DNA of 64,000 nucleotides from Streptomyces sp. NBC_00078. Lineage in GTDB: Bacteria > Actinomycetota > Actinomycetes > Streptomycetales > Streptomycetaceae. Where the stretch lies: positions 4,836,001 through 4,900,000 of the forward strand of contig NZ_JAPELX010000001.1 of NCBI RefSeq assembly GCF_026343335.1, in the 5' to 3' direction. Position 1 is the first letter of the stretch, and each line of letters starts with the position of its first letter. Position numbers and translations under genes: made by a program. Under the pieces are notes generated by a model, which saw only the letters and a list, made by a program, of their open reading frames with translations, did not search any database and was not told where the DNA came from. This document shows, piece after piece, positions 51,324-59,923 of the stretch.

Positions 51324-51581
51324 ATGAGGACGAAGCCGACTATGCATAAGAGAATGCTTCGCTCGGCGCTTGTCGCCGCCTTCTCCGCCGCCTTGGCCTT
51401 CGGAGCGCTGGGCGGCCTCACGGGGACGAAGAGTGATGCCGCGCAGGACAGCAGCTGGAGCACGACGGCCACCGCAGCAGCCCCTCCCGGGGACAGCAGC
51501 TGGGTGATCGCCGCCTCCGACGTCCCGGGCGACAGCTCCTGGGTGGCTCCGACCGACAGTAGTTGGGCCGTCTCGTCATGA
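51324..51581 (+). CDS. Secreted peptide with four DSSW repeats
   Basis: An 85-residue protein: a basic start (HKRMLR), a hydrophobic Sec segment (SALVAAFSAALAFGALGGLT) with probable cleavage near A40 (SDAA-QD), then a mature part of about 45 residues. It holds four DSSW motifs, with Trp at 45, 60, 73 and 81, separated by Ala/Pro/Val-rich spacers. There is no Cys. I recognise no family. It overlaps the next gene (ATGA at 51,578-51,581), so both are made together. The ATG at 51,324 was chosen because it follows GAGAGGTGAC and sits just before the signal; in-frame starts exist upstream at 51,246. Its role as signal or RiPP-like precursor is inferred. Confidence 0.7.
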   Translation: MRTKPTMHKRMLRSALVAAFSAALAFGALGGLTGTKSDAAQDSSWSTTATAAAPPGDSSWVIAASDVPGDSSWVAPTDSSWAVSS

Positions 51582-51913
51582 CCACCCCACCCGACGACCG
51601 CTCCTTTCGCCGCGAAATGGCCACCGCCTACCGCTCCGGCTGGCACTTCATCGATCTGGTCACCGCGATCCCCCACGCCGGTGACTCGTTGATGGTGACT
51701 GTCTTCGGCGAGCCGGTCGTCGTCACGCGCGACGAGGATGAGGACGTACGGGCGTACCGGTGTCTGCGGCGGCCTCGGGGGGCGCCGCAGCCCGTGCGAT
51801 GTGCCATCCGGTACGGAATGATCTTTGTGAACCTGGACCAGCGAGACCATCGGCTGGTGGAACCGGAAACCCCCCAAGTTCGGACCATCTCAGCCACCCC
51901 CCGCAGTGCCTGA
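51578..51913 (+). CDS. Small Rieske-like protein lacking the histidine ligands
   Basis: A 111-residue protein that aligns with the N-terminal part of Rieske 2Fe-2S domains: SGWHFIDLVTAIPHAGDSLM, VTVFGEPVVVTRDEDEDVRA, then C62-LRRPRGAP..VR-C75-AIRYGMIFVNL. In real Rieske proteins this is CxH...CxxH; here both His are Arg (R64, R78), so no normal cluster can form. It is translationally coupled to the DSSW peptide. It may be a binding partner or altered maturase. A strong terminator follows at 51,957. Confidence 0.65.
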   Translation: MTTPPDDRSFRREMATAYRSGWHFIDLVTAIPHAGDSLMVTVFGEPVVVTRDEDEDVRAYRCLRRPRGAPQPVRCAIRYGMIFVNLDQRDHRLVEPETPQVRTISATPRSA

Positions 51914-51956
51914 CGCGATTCCCCCGTCGCAACAGATCGCTCAGGTGCTTCCCCCC

Positions 51957-52002
51957 GCAGCGGCGTCACCGTGACCTGAACACGGTGACGCCGCTGCAGT
52001 TT
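51957..52002 (+). terminator. Strong terminator of the DSSW operon
   Basis: A 17-bp perfect stem GCAGCGGCGTCACCGTG with a 7-base loop is followed by AGTTTT. It closes the peptide/Rieske-like transcript and may also stop the convergent PPOX transcript. Confidence 0.9.
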
Positions 52003-52070
52003 TAGGGGATATCTCCGGGTATCGGGCTATTCGGCCACAGTCGAGCACTGGCCGAAAATCATCGGTGCCG

Positions 52071-52484
52071 TCATCCGAGCCCCATCGCCCGCGTCAGCTC
52101 GATCTCGATCACCACGCGTGACGGGTTCGGCGCCGGCGTCCGCTCGTAGCGCTCGGCATAGCGCCGCTCCGCCTCCGCGACCCGCTCCCGGTCGGTCCGC
52201 ACGAAGGCCCGGCCCTCCAGCGTCGCCCAGCGCCGGCCATCCACCTGGCACACCGCGACCCGGGCGCCCTCGGGCCCGGCGTCCAGCACGTTCGCCACCT
52301 TGGTGCTCGTCTTGTTCGTGATGACCCGGGCCAGCCGGGCGCCGGGGTCGTAGGTCACCCCGACGGGCACGACGTGCGGGCTGCCGTCCGGACGCTGGGT
52401 CGTCAGCGTGCACAGGTGCCGCTCCCGCCAGAAGCTGAGGTACGTGGCGTCGGGGGCACCGGGATCCTGCGAATAGGTCGCCAT
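52071..52484 (-). CDS. PPOX-class flavin/F420-dependent oxidoreductase
   Basis: A 137-residue split-barrel protein: YLSFWRERHLCTLTTQRPDG, SPHVVPVGVTYDPGARLARV and NKTSTKVANVLD match the PPOX class F420-dependent enzymes (TIGR03618-like) of actinobacteria. It probably uses F420 or FMN to reduce a small substrate. ATG 52,484 chosen; GTG 52,490 is possible. It is divergent from clpB. Confidence 0.82.
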   Translation of the reverse strand: MATYSQDPGAPDATYLSFWRERHLCTLTTQRPDGSPHVVPVGVTYDPGARLARVITNKTSTKVANVLDAGPEGARVAVCQVDGRRWATLEGRAFVRTDRERVAEAERRYAERYERTPAPNPSRVVIEIELTRAMGLG

Positions 52485-52524
52485 ACCCACGGGAACTTAG
52501 CCGCCGGACCGGCCCCGCTATCGC

Positions 52525-52545
52525 CTTGAGTGGAATAGACTCAAC
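52525..52545 (+). promoter_or_regulatory. HAIR-like HspR operator of clpB
   Basis: CTTGAGT-GGAATAG-ACTCAAC matches the HAIR consensus except for the last base. A further half site TTGAGTCA lies near 52,559-52,566. It sits 70 bases before clpB, as in other Streptomyces. Confidence 0.9.
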
Positions 52546-52615
52546 TTTGTGTACGCTGATTGAGTCAGCAATGGGAGACGTGGCGGAGAGCTGACATCAG
52601 GAGGAGAAAGCGAAC

Positions 52616-55222
52616 GTGGACGCCGAGCTGACCAACAGGAGCCGGGACGCGATCAGGGCGGCCGAGCAGCGGGCCGTGACCGACGGGCACGCCGACCTGA
52701 GCCCCGCCCACCTGCTCCTGGCCCTGCTCCAGGGCCGGGGCCAACAGGGAAACGAGAACATCACCGACCTGCTGGCCGCGGTCGACGCCGACCAGGCGGC
52801 CGTGCGCGCGGGTGCGGAGAAGATCCTCGCCGGGCTGCCCAGCGTGACCGGCTCGACCGTCGCGCCCCCGCAGCCGAGCCGAGAGCTGCTCGCCGTGATC
52901 GCGGACGCCGGCGAGCGCGCCGCGGCCCTGGGCGACGAGTACCTCTCCACCGAGCACCTGCTCATCGGCATCGCCGCGAAGGGCGGCGCCGCCGGTGACG
53001 TACTGTCCGGGCAGGGGGCCGGTGCGAAGAAGCTGCAGCAGGCGTTCCAGCAGGCGAGGGGAGGACGCCGGGTGACCACACCCGACCCGGAGGGTCAGTA
53101 CAAGGCTCTGGAGAAGTTCGGCACGGACTTCACGGCCGCGGCGCGCGAGGGCCGGCTCGACCCGGTCATCGGCCGGGACCAGGAGATCCGCCGCGTCGTA
53201 CAGGTGCTGTCGCGCCGTACGAAGAACAACCCCGTCCTCATCGGCGAGCCCGGCGTCGGCAAGACCGCCGTCGTCGAGGGACTCGCCCAGCGGATCGTCA
53301 AGGGCGACGTGCCGGAGTCCCTCAAGAACAAGCGGCTGGTCGCGCTGGACCTCGGCGCGATGGTCGCGGGTGCGAAGTACCGCGGCGAGTTCGAGGAGCG
53401 GCTCAAGACCGTCCTGGCCGAGATCAAGGACTCCGACGGCCAGATCATCACCTTCATCGACGAACTGCACACCGTCGTGGGCGCGGGCGCCGGCGGCGAC
53501 TCCGCCATGGACGCCGGCAACATGCTGAAGCCGATGCTCGCACGCGGCGAGCTGCGCATGGTCGGTGCGACGACGCTGGACGAGTACCGCGAGCGGATCG
53601 AGAAGGACCCGGCGCTGGAGCGCCGCTTCCAGCAGGTGCTGGTGGCGGAGCCCACCGTCGAGGACTCGATCGCGATCCTGCGCGGGCTCAAGGGCCGCTA
53701 CGAGGCCCACCACAAGGTCCAGATCGCCGACAGCGCGCTGGTGGCCGCCGCGGCCCTCTCCGACCGCTACATCACCTCCCGCTTCCTGCCCGACAAGGCC
53801 ATCGACCTCGTCGACGAGGCGGCTTCCCGGCTGCGTATGGAGATCGACTCGTCCCCCGTCGAGATCGACGAACTCCAGCGCGCCGTCGACCGGTTCAAGA
53901 TGGAGGAGCTTGCGCTGGAGAAGGAGACGGACCCCGCCTCCCGGCAGCGCCTGGAGAAGCTGCGCCGCGACCTCGCCGACCGGGAGGAGGAGCTGCGGGG
54001 CCTGACCGCCCGCTGGGAGAAGGAGAAGCAGTCCCTCAACCGCGTCGGTGAGCTCAAGGAGAAGCTGGACGAGCTGCGGGGCACGGCCGAACGCGCGCAG
54101 CGCGACGGCGACTTCGACACCGCCTCCAAGCTTCTCTACGCCGAGATCCCGGAGCTGGAGAAGGAGTTGGAGGCCGCCTCGGAGGCCGAGGAGGAGGTCT
54201 CCAAGGACACCATGGTCAAGGACGAGGTCGGCTCCGACGACATCGCGGACGTCGTCGCCGCCTGGACCGGCATCCCCGCCGGCCGCCTGCTGGAGGGCGA
54301 GACGCAGAAACTCCTGCGCATGGAGGACGAGTTGGGCAAGCGCCTGATCGGCCAGCGGGAGGCCGTGCAGGCCGTGTCCGACGCGGTACGGCGCACCCGC
54401 GCCGGCATCGCCGACCCGGACCGCCCCACCGGCTCCTTCCTCTTCCTCGGCCCGACGGGCGTCGGCAAGACCGAACTCGCCAAGGCCCTGGCCGACTTCC
54501 TCTTCGACGACGAGCGGGCGATGGTCCGCATCGACATGTCGGAGTACGGCGAGAAGCACAGCGTGTCCCGCCTGGTCGGCGCCCCGCCCGGCTACGTCGG
54601 CTACGAGGAGGGCGGCCAGCTCACGGAGGCGGTGCGCAGGCGCCCGTACAGCGTGGTCCTGCTGGACGAGGTGGAGAAGGCCCACCCCGAGGTCTTCGAC
54701 GTCCTCCTCCAGGTGCTGGACGACGGCCGTCTGACGGACGGTCAGGGTCGTACGGTCGACTTCCGCAACACGATCCTCGTGCTGACGTCGAACCTGGGCA
54801 GCCAGTTCCTGGTGGACCCGCTGACCGGCGAGGAGGAGAAGAAGGAGCAGGTGCTGGAGGTGGTGCGGACCTCCTTCAAGCCGGAGTTCCTCAACCGCCT
54901 CGACGACCTGGTCGTCTTCTCGGCCCTGAACAAGGACGAGCTGACCCGTATCGCCCGCCTGCAGATCGGTCGCCTGGCGAAGCGGCTCGCGGAACGCCGG
55001 CTCACCCTGGACGTCACCGACGAGGCCCTGGCCTGGCTCGCCGACGAGGGCAACGACCCGGCCTACGGCGCCCGCCCGCTGCGCCGCCTCGTCCAGACCG
55101 CCATCGGCGACCGCCTCGCCAAGGAGATCCTCTCCGGCGAGGTCAAGGACGGCGACACGGTCCGGGTGGACGCCTTCGGGGACGGGCTGATCGTGGGGCC
55201 GGTCACCGGCAAGACCCTGTAA
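52616..55222 (+). CDS. clpB: ATP-dependent disaggregase ClpB
   Basis: An 868-residue AAA+ protein. Clp_N repeats (LSPAHLLLALL, LSTEHLLIGIA) lie in the first 150 residues; Walker A1 GEPGVGKT is near 205, the coiled-coil M domain about 400-530, and Walker A2 GPTGVGKT near 604. The second-domain pore loop GYVGYEEGG is present. It dissolves protein aggregates with DnaK. AGGAGGAG precedes the GTG start. It is part of the HspR regulon. Confidence 0.97.
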   Translation: MDAELTNRSRDAIRAAEQRAVTDGHADLSPAHLLLALLQGRGQQGNENITDLLAAVDADQAAVRAGAEKILAGLPSVTGSTVAPPQPSRELLAVIADAGERAAALGDEYLSTEHLLIGIAAKGGAAGDVLSGQGAGAKKLQQAFQQARGGRRVTTPDPEGQYKALEKFGTDFTAAAREGRLDPVIGRDQEIRRVVQVLSRRTKNNPVLIGEPGVGKTAVVEGLAQRIVKGDVPESLKNKRLVALDLGAMVAGAKYRGEFEERLKTVLAEIKDSDGQIITFIDELHTVVGAGAGGDSAMDAGNMLKPMLARGELRMVGATTLDEYRERIEKDPALERRFQQVLVAEPTVEDSIAILRGLKGRYEAHHKVQIADSALVAAAALSDRYITSRFLPDKAIDLVDEAASRLRMEIDSSPVEIDELQRAVDRFKMEELALEKETDPASRQRLEKLRRDLADREEELRGLTARWEKEKQSLNRVGELKEKLDELRGTAERAQRDGDFDTASKLLYAEIPELEKELEAASEAEEEVSKDTMVKDEVGSDDIADVVAAWTGIPAGRLLEGETQKLLRMEDELGKRLIGQREAVQAVSDAVRRTRAGIADPDRPTGSFLFLGPTGVGKTELAKALADFLFDDERAMVRIDMSEYGEKHSVSRLVGAPPGYVGYEEGGQLTEAVRRRPYSVVLLDEVEKAHPEVFDVLLQVLDDGRLTDGQGRTVDFRNTILVLTSNLGSQFLVDPLTGEEEKKEQVLEVVRTSFKPEFLNRLDDLVVFSALNKDELTRIARLQIGRLAKRLAERRLTLDVTDEALAWLADEGNDPAYGARPLRRLVQTAIGDRLAKEILSGEVKDGDTVRVDAFGDGLIVGPVTGKTL

Positions 55223-55237
55223 CCGGCCACCTGCCGT

Positions 55238-55270
55238 ACGGGCCCGTCACCCTTCCGGTGGCGGGCCCGT
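55238..55270 (+). terminator. Terminator between clpB and the small membrane gene
   Basis: The stem ACGGGCCCG/CGGGCCCGT has an inner CACC/GGTG extension. It lies 16 bases after the clpB stop and abuts the stop of the convergent gene, so it can serve both. Confidence 0.75.
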
Positions 55271-55405
55271 TCAGTTCTGCAACTGGTTGAGCCGCATGCC
55301 GTCCACCCACAGCATGATCACCGCCACGACGAACCAGACGGCGACCACCAGGCACACCAGCCACAGGCCCCACAGCAGCCACCGCAGCTCTTTCCTCATC
55401 CGCAT
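55271..55405 (-). CDS. Small single-pass membrane protein (44 aa)
   Basis: A 44-residue protein: basic MRMRKELR, then one membrane helix (WLLWGLWLVCLVVAVWFVV), then a short tail. No domain is recognised. Start at ATG 55,405; the frame is open upstream but with no sensible signal. It converges on clpB. The single helix and charge pattern support a real small protein, without functional clue. Confidence 0.5.
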   Translation of the reverse strand: MRMRKELRWLLWGLWLVCLVVAVWFVVAVIMLWVDGMRLNQLQN

Positions 55406-55553
55406 GCCGTGATCATGGCGCCCGCTGGTCATGGCACCGTCACTGCCAGATGACCGGATCGTGTCAGCCCGTGGCTGACAGGGCCGACCGGGCTTGCCAC
55501 CCCCCTCCCCGGATGAGGGAGGATGACTGAATCCGTACGAAGGGAAAATCACG

Positions 55554-56084
55554 GTGAGCATCGACCCGTCCTCGATTCCGAACTTCGGGGGCCAGCCCGA
55601 GCCGCAGCCCGGCGGACCGGCGGGCCCCGTCGTCCCGGATCAGGACCTCGTGAAGCAGCTCCTCGACCAGATGGAGCTCAAGTACGTCGTCGACGACGAG
55701 GGTGACCTCGCGGCGCCGTGGGAGCAGTTCCGTACGTACTTCATGTTCCGTGGCGAAGGGGACCAGCAGGTCTTCTCCGTTCGGACGTTCTACGACCGCC
55801 CCCACCAGATCGACGAGAAGCCCACCCTGCTGGAGTCCATCGACGACTGGAACCGGCGGACGCTGTGGCCCAAGGTCTACAGCCACACCCACGACGACGG
55901 CACCGTCCGCCTGATCGGCGAGGCGCAGATGCTGATCGGCACCGGCGTCGCCCTGGAGCACTTCGTGTCCTCCACGGTCAGCTGGGTGCGCGCCGCCATC
56001 GAGTTCGACAAGTGGCTCGTCGAGCAGCTCGGCATCGAGCAGGAGATCAACGAGGCGGACAAGCCCGAGGACGACGAGGAGTAG
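55554..56084 (+). CDS. YbjN-domain protein
   Basis: A 176-residue protein. After a disordered Pro/Gly-rich start (about 1-27) comes a YbjN-like fold (a type III secretion chaperone-like fold): LVKQLLDQMELKYVVDDEGD, FRTYFMFRGEGDQQVFSVRT, LIGEAQMLIGTGVALEHFVS. The function of YbjN proteins in actinobacteria is unclear. The acidic tail ends DKPEDDEE. GTG start follows AAGGGAAAA. The terminator at 56,108-56,155 follows. Confidence 0.82.
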   Translation: MSIDPSSIPNFGGQPEPQPGGPAGPVVPDQDLVKQLLDQMELKYVVDDEGDLAAPWEQFRTYFMFRGEGDQQVFSVRTFYDRPHQIDEKPTLLESIDDWNRRTLWPKVYSHTHDDGTVRLIGEAQMLIGTGVALEHFVSSTVSWVRAAIEFDKWLVEQLGIEQEINEADKPEDDEE

Positions 56085-56107
56085 TCCTCGCCCCGTACCC
56101 GCACGGG

Positions 56108-56155
56108 AGCCCGGCCGGGGCACCGACCATCACGGTCGGGTGCCCGGGTCGGGCT
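56108..56155 (+). terminator. Long imperfect terminator hairpin after the YbjN gene
   Basis: An extended stem pairs AGCCCGGCCGGGGCACCGACC with GGTCGGGTGCCCGGGTCGGGCT around ATCAC, followed by CTTCT. It separates the YbjN gene from the decayed RiPP-like cluster. Confidence 0.75.
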
Positions 56156-56255
56156 CTTCTCGTGCGGTGGACAGGGGGCCGGCCGGTGCTGACCGATTGT
56201 GGACATGCGCATTGCCCGGTCGTCGCGCGTGCGGTAAGAATCGGGCGTGCAGAAA

Positions 56256-57375
56256 ATGGAGAAGAAATATCTTCAGGGCCGCCCCACGGCCGTTCCCGCA
56301 GGAACTCTTGTCGCACATCCGGACGTGGAGGAGTTGCTGTCCTGGCTTTCCCTCGGATCGCTCGGGCGCGGCGGAGGTCTTCTCCTTCCCCGGACGCAAT
56401 GACAACTGGTCGGGAGTGACGGACGGCGGCCATGCGGTTTTCGTGAAACGGCTCTCCGGAAAGACGCCGGAATCCCTTGCCAGATTCCGCAGGGTGCTCG
56501 CCTTCGAAAATTCGGCCCACGGAATTCCGCATCCTGTTCTCATCGGCTCGGACGAGGAAAGCAGACTGCTGGTCTTCGAATTCATCGAGGACGGCAGGTC
56601 CGGAAACGAACTGGCTGCCGACGACGAGTTCACCCCCGAGCTTTCCCGGCAGGTCGGCGAGGTCCTGGCCCGGCTCCACGACCTGGACCCGGCACACGGC
56701 ACGGACGTGACGGACGTACTCGACGATCCGCACTCCCTGCCGCCGGTCGCCGAACTGGAGGCGCTGCCGCTGCGGGCCTATCTCTCCGCGACCGGCGCCT
56801 CGCTGCAGGCGTGGGGGCTGCTCCAGCGGGACGCACCGCTGGTCGGCGCGCTCAGGGCGCTGCGGGACTCGGAGGCCGGGGTCGCCAGGGTGCCCGGTCA
56901 CGGGGACTTCCGGCTCGACCAGTTGCTGGTCCGGGACGGCACGGTGCATGTCACCGACTGGGAGGAGTTCCGCCTGATGGACCCGGCCCGGGACGTCGGT
57001 GCCTGGACGGGCGAGTGGCTGTACCGCGCGGTGCTGCGCATCCCGGTGACGGGCGGCGAGGACGACGGGACGTTCGGTCCGACGCTGAGCCACGACGAGA
57101 TCCTGGAGCGCGGGCAGCGCGAGATCGCCCGGGTGCTGCCGCTGGTCGGTGCCTTCTGGGACGGCTACCGGGCGCACCGCCCGACACCCGACCCGGCCCT
57201 CCCCGTCCGCGCCACCGCCTACGCCGGCTGGCACCTGATCGACCGCCTGCTGGCCTCGACCCGGGAGAGCGCCCGCCTGTCCGCCATCGTCCGGGCAGCA
57301 GCCGGCATCGGCCGCACGGCCCTGCTCGACCCGGAGAGGTTCACCTCGGCGGTGGGCCTGGGGGACGCGCCGTGA
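56256..57375 (+). pseudogene. APH-like kinase of a class V lanthipeptide-like cluster, frameshifted
   Basis: The N-terminus reads MEKKYLQGRPTAVPAG and HPDVEELLSWLSLGSLGR in the frame from 56,256 (or GTG 56,247) and stops at a TGA shortly after. From about 56,365 the rest continues in another frame: AAEVFSFPGRNDNWSG, VFVKRLSGKTPESLARF, GHGDFRLDQLLVRD and VTDWEEFRLMDPARDVGAW, the Brenner motif and metal-binding D of aminoglycoside-phosphotransferase-like kinases. One indel near 56,366 separates the parts. Such kinases (LxmK, SprPT, TvaC) phosphorylate Ser/Thr in RiPP precursors. It overlaps the next ORF through GTGA. Confidence 0.65.
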
Positions 57376-57461
57376 GTACGACGAGGGCGGCTGCGGCCGG
57401 TGGTGTGGGTGGTCTGGAGAGTACGCGGGTGTCGGCGATGAGGCTGGGGGAGGCGTCGTGA
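57372..57461 (+). CDS. 29-residue ORF coupled on both sides (GTGA junctions)
   Basis: A GTG at 57,372 overlaps the kinase stop, and its own TGA (57,459-57,461) overlaps the HopA1-like start. The peptide begins MSTTRAAAAGGVGGLES and ends VSAMRLGEAS. Both junctions are GTGA, as elsewhere in this cluster. It has no Cys and only a few Ser/Thr, so it is not a clear lanthipeptide precursor. It could be a tiny real gene, or the leftover of a deleted one. Confidence 0.35.
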   Translation: MSTTRAAAAGGVGGLESTRVSAMRLGEAS

Positions 57462-57955
57462 GCGTGGGTGTGAGTGTGGCCGGGTTGGACCGGCGGTTGT
57501 CGGCGGCGGTGGATGCCGTCGAGGTCGCGGACGGCGCGCGCTCGGCGTCGGTCGCGGGACAGGAGGTCACCGCGGAGGGTGCCGCCGCTCTGCGTGCCGT
57601 GCTGTCGCGGAAGCTCTACGAGGTTCTGCACACCGGCCGCGACGCGAGCGGGGACGCGCCCGCGCGGACCCTGCGCGACCCGGAGACCGAGGCCGCGCTG
57701 ACCCGGGCGACCCCGCACCGCGAGGTGCTGGTGTCGGGCGTCCTGGCCGCGGCGCCCGGCGGGCGGGTGGTCGAACTCGACGGCCTCCGCGTCCGCGTCC
57801 CCGACGACGTGCCCCTCACCGAGGGCGCGGAGGGTGTCGTACGGCTGCGGCTGCCCGCCGTGCGGCCGGCGCTCTCGCCCGGGTTCTTCCTGGCCGACGG
57901 GTCCGCCGGACGTCCGGGACCGGGCGCGGTGCTGCGGGTCTACGTGCGGGTGCCG
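57458..57955 (+). pseudogene. HopA1-like protein (LxmY/TvaD type), C-terminal half deleted
   Basis: About 165 residues: ALRAVLSRKLYEVLHTGRDA, PARTLRDPETEAALTRATPH, RVVELDGLRVRVPDDVPL and RPALSPGFFLADGS..VLRVYVRVP, characteristic of the HopA1-type lyase or partner of class V lanthipeptide and thioviridamide pathways. At about 57,955 the reading frame runs into ABC exporter sequence in another frame, so the second half (about 150 residues) is missing. A deletion has joined the two genes. It is normally needed with the kinase for dehydration. Confidence 0.7.
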
Positions 57956-59180
57956 CACTGCTGCGGGGCCGCCGGGCGTTGGTCGTCTCGGCGGTGGTGC
58001 TGAGCCTGGCGTCCGCGGCCGGCACGCTGGCGCTGCCCCTGCTGGTCCGCGACCTGGTGGTGGCGCTCACCGAGGACGACGGGCTGCTCGGCGCCGTGGC
58101 CCGGATGGCCGCCCTCGCCCTCGCCGCAGCCCTCGCCTCCGCACTGTCGGGATACCTCCTGGCGCGGGCCGGCGAGGGCATGGTCGCCGGGATCAGGTCG
58201 GCCGTCGTCGGACACGTCCTGCGGATGCGGCTGCGCGACGTGCGGCGCGAGGGCACGGGCAATCTGGTGGCCCGGGTCAGCTCCGACAGCTCCCAGCTGA
58301 GATCGGTGGTCGACGTCGGCGCGGCCCAACTGCCGTCCTCCGCAGTCCTGGTGGCCGGAACCCTCGTGGTGATGGGCTTCCTCGACTGGGTGCTGCTGCT
58401 CGTCGTGGCGAGCACCTTCGCCGTCGCGGCCGCCGGGATCGGGCTGTCGATGCGCACGCTGCGCCAGGGCGTCGAACGCCAGCAGAGCGCCATCGGCCGG
58501 ATGTCCCAGCAGCTGACCGCCGCGCTCATCGCCCTGCCGACGATCAAGGCATTCCGGGCCGAGCGGCAGATGGCGGGGGAGCTGTCCGGCAGCATCTCGG
58601 GGGCGGAGCGGGCCGCGGTCTCGGTCGCACGGACGCAGGCGCTCACCGGGCCCGTGATGCAGCTCGGCCAGCAGGTGGCGATCGTCGGCACCATGGTCGC
58701 CAGCGGAGTGCGGCTCGGCAGTGGCGCGCTGACCGCAGGCGAGTTCGCCGCCTTCCTCGTCTACCTGCTCCAGCTGATCTCCCCCCTGACGATGCTCATC
58801 GCGGGCGTCGCCCGTATGCAGACGGGCCTCGCGGCCCGCGGCCGGCTGGCGAGCGTGCTGACGGAGCCGACGGAGTACGACGACCGGGAGGGCGGCGCCG
58901 AACTGATCCCGGCGGCGGGCGCCGACGTCGCCGCCCGCCGCTCCCGCCGTGGTCTTCGAGGACGTCTCGTACGAGGGCGACACGGGGCAACTGGTCGTCG
59001 ACCGCGCCTCCTTCAGTGTCGGCTCCCGCGGTCTCACGGCGCTCGTGGGCCCCTCCGGCGCGGGCAAGACGACGCTGCTCGGGCTGGTCGAGGGGTTCCT
59101 GCGGCCCGGCGCCGGCCGGATCCAGGTCCTGGGCCGGGACCTGGAGCGATGGCCGCTGTCGGAGCTGCGGGCGCGCAGCG
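57953..59180 (+). pseudogene. ABC exporter (TM-NBD), frameshifted and 3'-truncated
   Basis: From about 57,956 the frame reads LLRGRRALVVSAVVLSLAS, then six-helix exporter features such as GNLVARVSSDSSQLRSVVDV and ALPTIKAFRAERQMAGEL. Near 58,930 a frameshift moves to the frame of VVFEDVSYEGDTGQLVVD and Walker A GPSGAGKTTLLGL. After LERWPLSELRARSVAA (about 59,180) it stops being an ABC protein: no Q-loop, signature LSGGQ or Walker B. The rest of the NBD is replaced by LLM-oxidoreductase sequence. Confidence 0.75.
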
Positions 59181-59923
59181 TCGCGGCGCTCACCGGTCAG
59201 CCGTACGTGGCCGGGTACGGGGCCGGGGCGCCGGTGTTCCAGTCCGCGCTGCTGGGAGCCCCGTACGCGAGTCCGCGCACCGCCATGCGCGAGTACCTCT
59301 CCGTCGTACGGGCGTTGCTCGCGGGGGAGCGGGTGCGGGTCGGCGGTGAGTACCACCGCCTGCACGCGGGGCTCGTGGACCTGCCCCATCCCGAAGTGGA
59401 GGTGGGCGCCGGGGTGCTGCGCCCGGCCATGGCCCGCACGGCGGGCTCGGTCGCCGATGTGGCGATCACCTGGATGACGCCGCCGGGCTACGTCGAGAAG
59501 ACCCTGCGCCCCGCGCTGGAGGAGGGTGCGGAGAGCGCGGGCAGGGACTCGACTGCCCGGGTGGTCACGGTGGTTCACGTCGCCGTGGCCCGGGAGGACC
59601 GTGACCCCGGCCGGTTGGCCCTGCTCGCCGCCTCGGCCCATCTGGGCGCCGACCACTACACCGACATGCTGCGCCGGGCCGGCGTCCCGGCCGACACCGC
59701 CGATCCGGTGGCCGGCGCCCGGCTCCTCGTGGAGCACGACGTCTTCGTCACCGGCACCCCGCAGCGGATCGCCGAGGCGCTGACGGAGTACCACCGGGCG
59801 GGCGTCGACGAGATCGTCCTCAACACGGCCGGGGTGCTGTTCGCCGAGGGGCAGGCGGCGGCGCTGGCCGACCTGGAGGCGGTCCTGACGGCGTGGCGGC
59901 CGCACGGGCGGACGGGCACGTGA
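59181..59923 (+). pseudogene. LLM-class F420-dependent oxidoreductase, N-terminus deleted
   Basis: The C-terminal about 240 residues of a luciferase-like oxidoreductase: YVAGYGAGAPVFQSALLGAP, REYLSVVRALLAGERVRVGG, SVADVAITWMTPPGYVEKTL, and VFVTGTPQRIAEALTEYHRA. They are fused in frame to the truncated ABC NBD. About 90 N-terminal residues of the barrel are missing. In class V lanthipeptide clusters such enzymes reduce dehydroalanine to D-Ala. The stop overlaps the next gene (GTGA). Confidence 0.75.
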
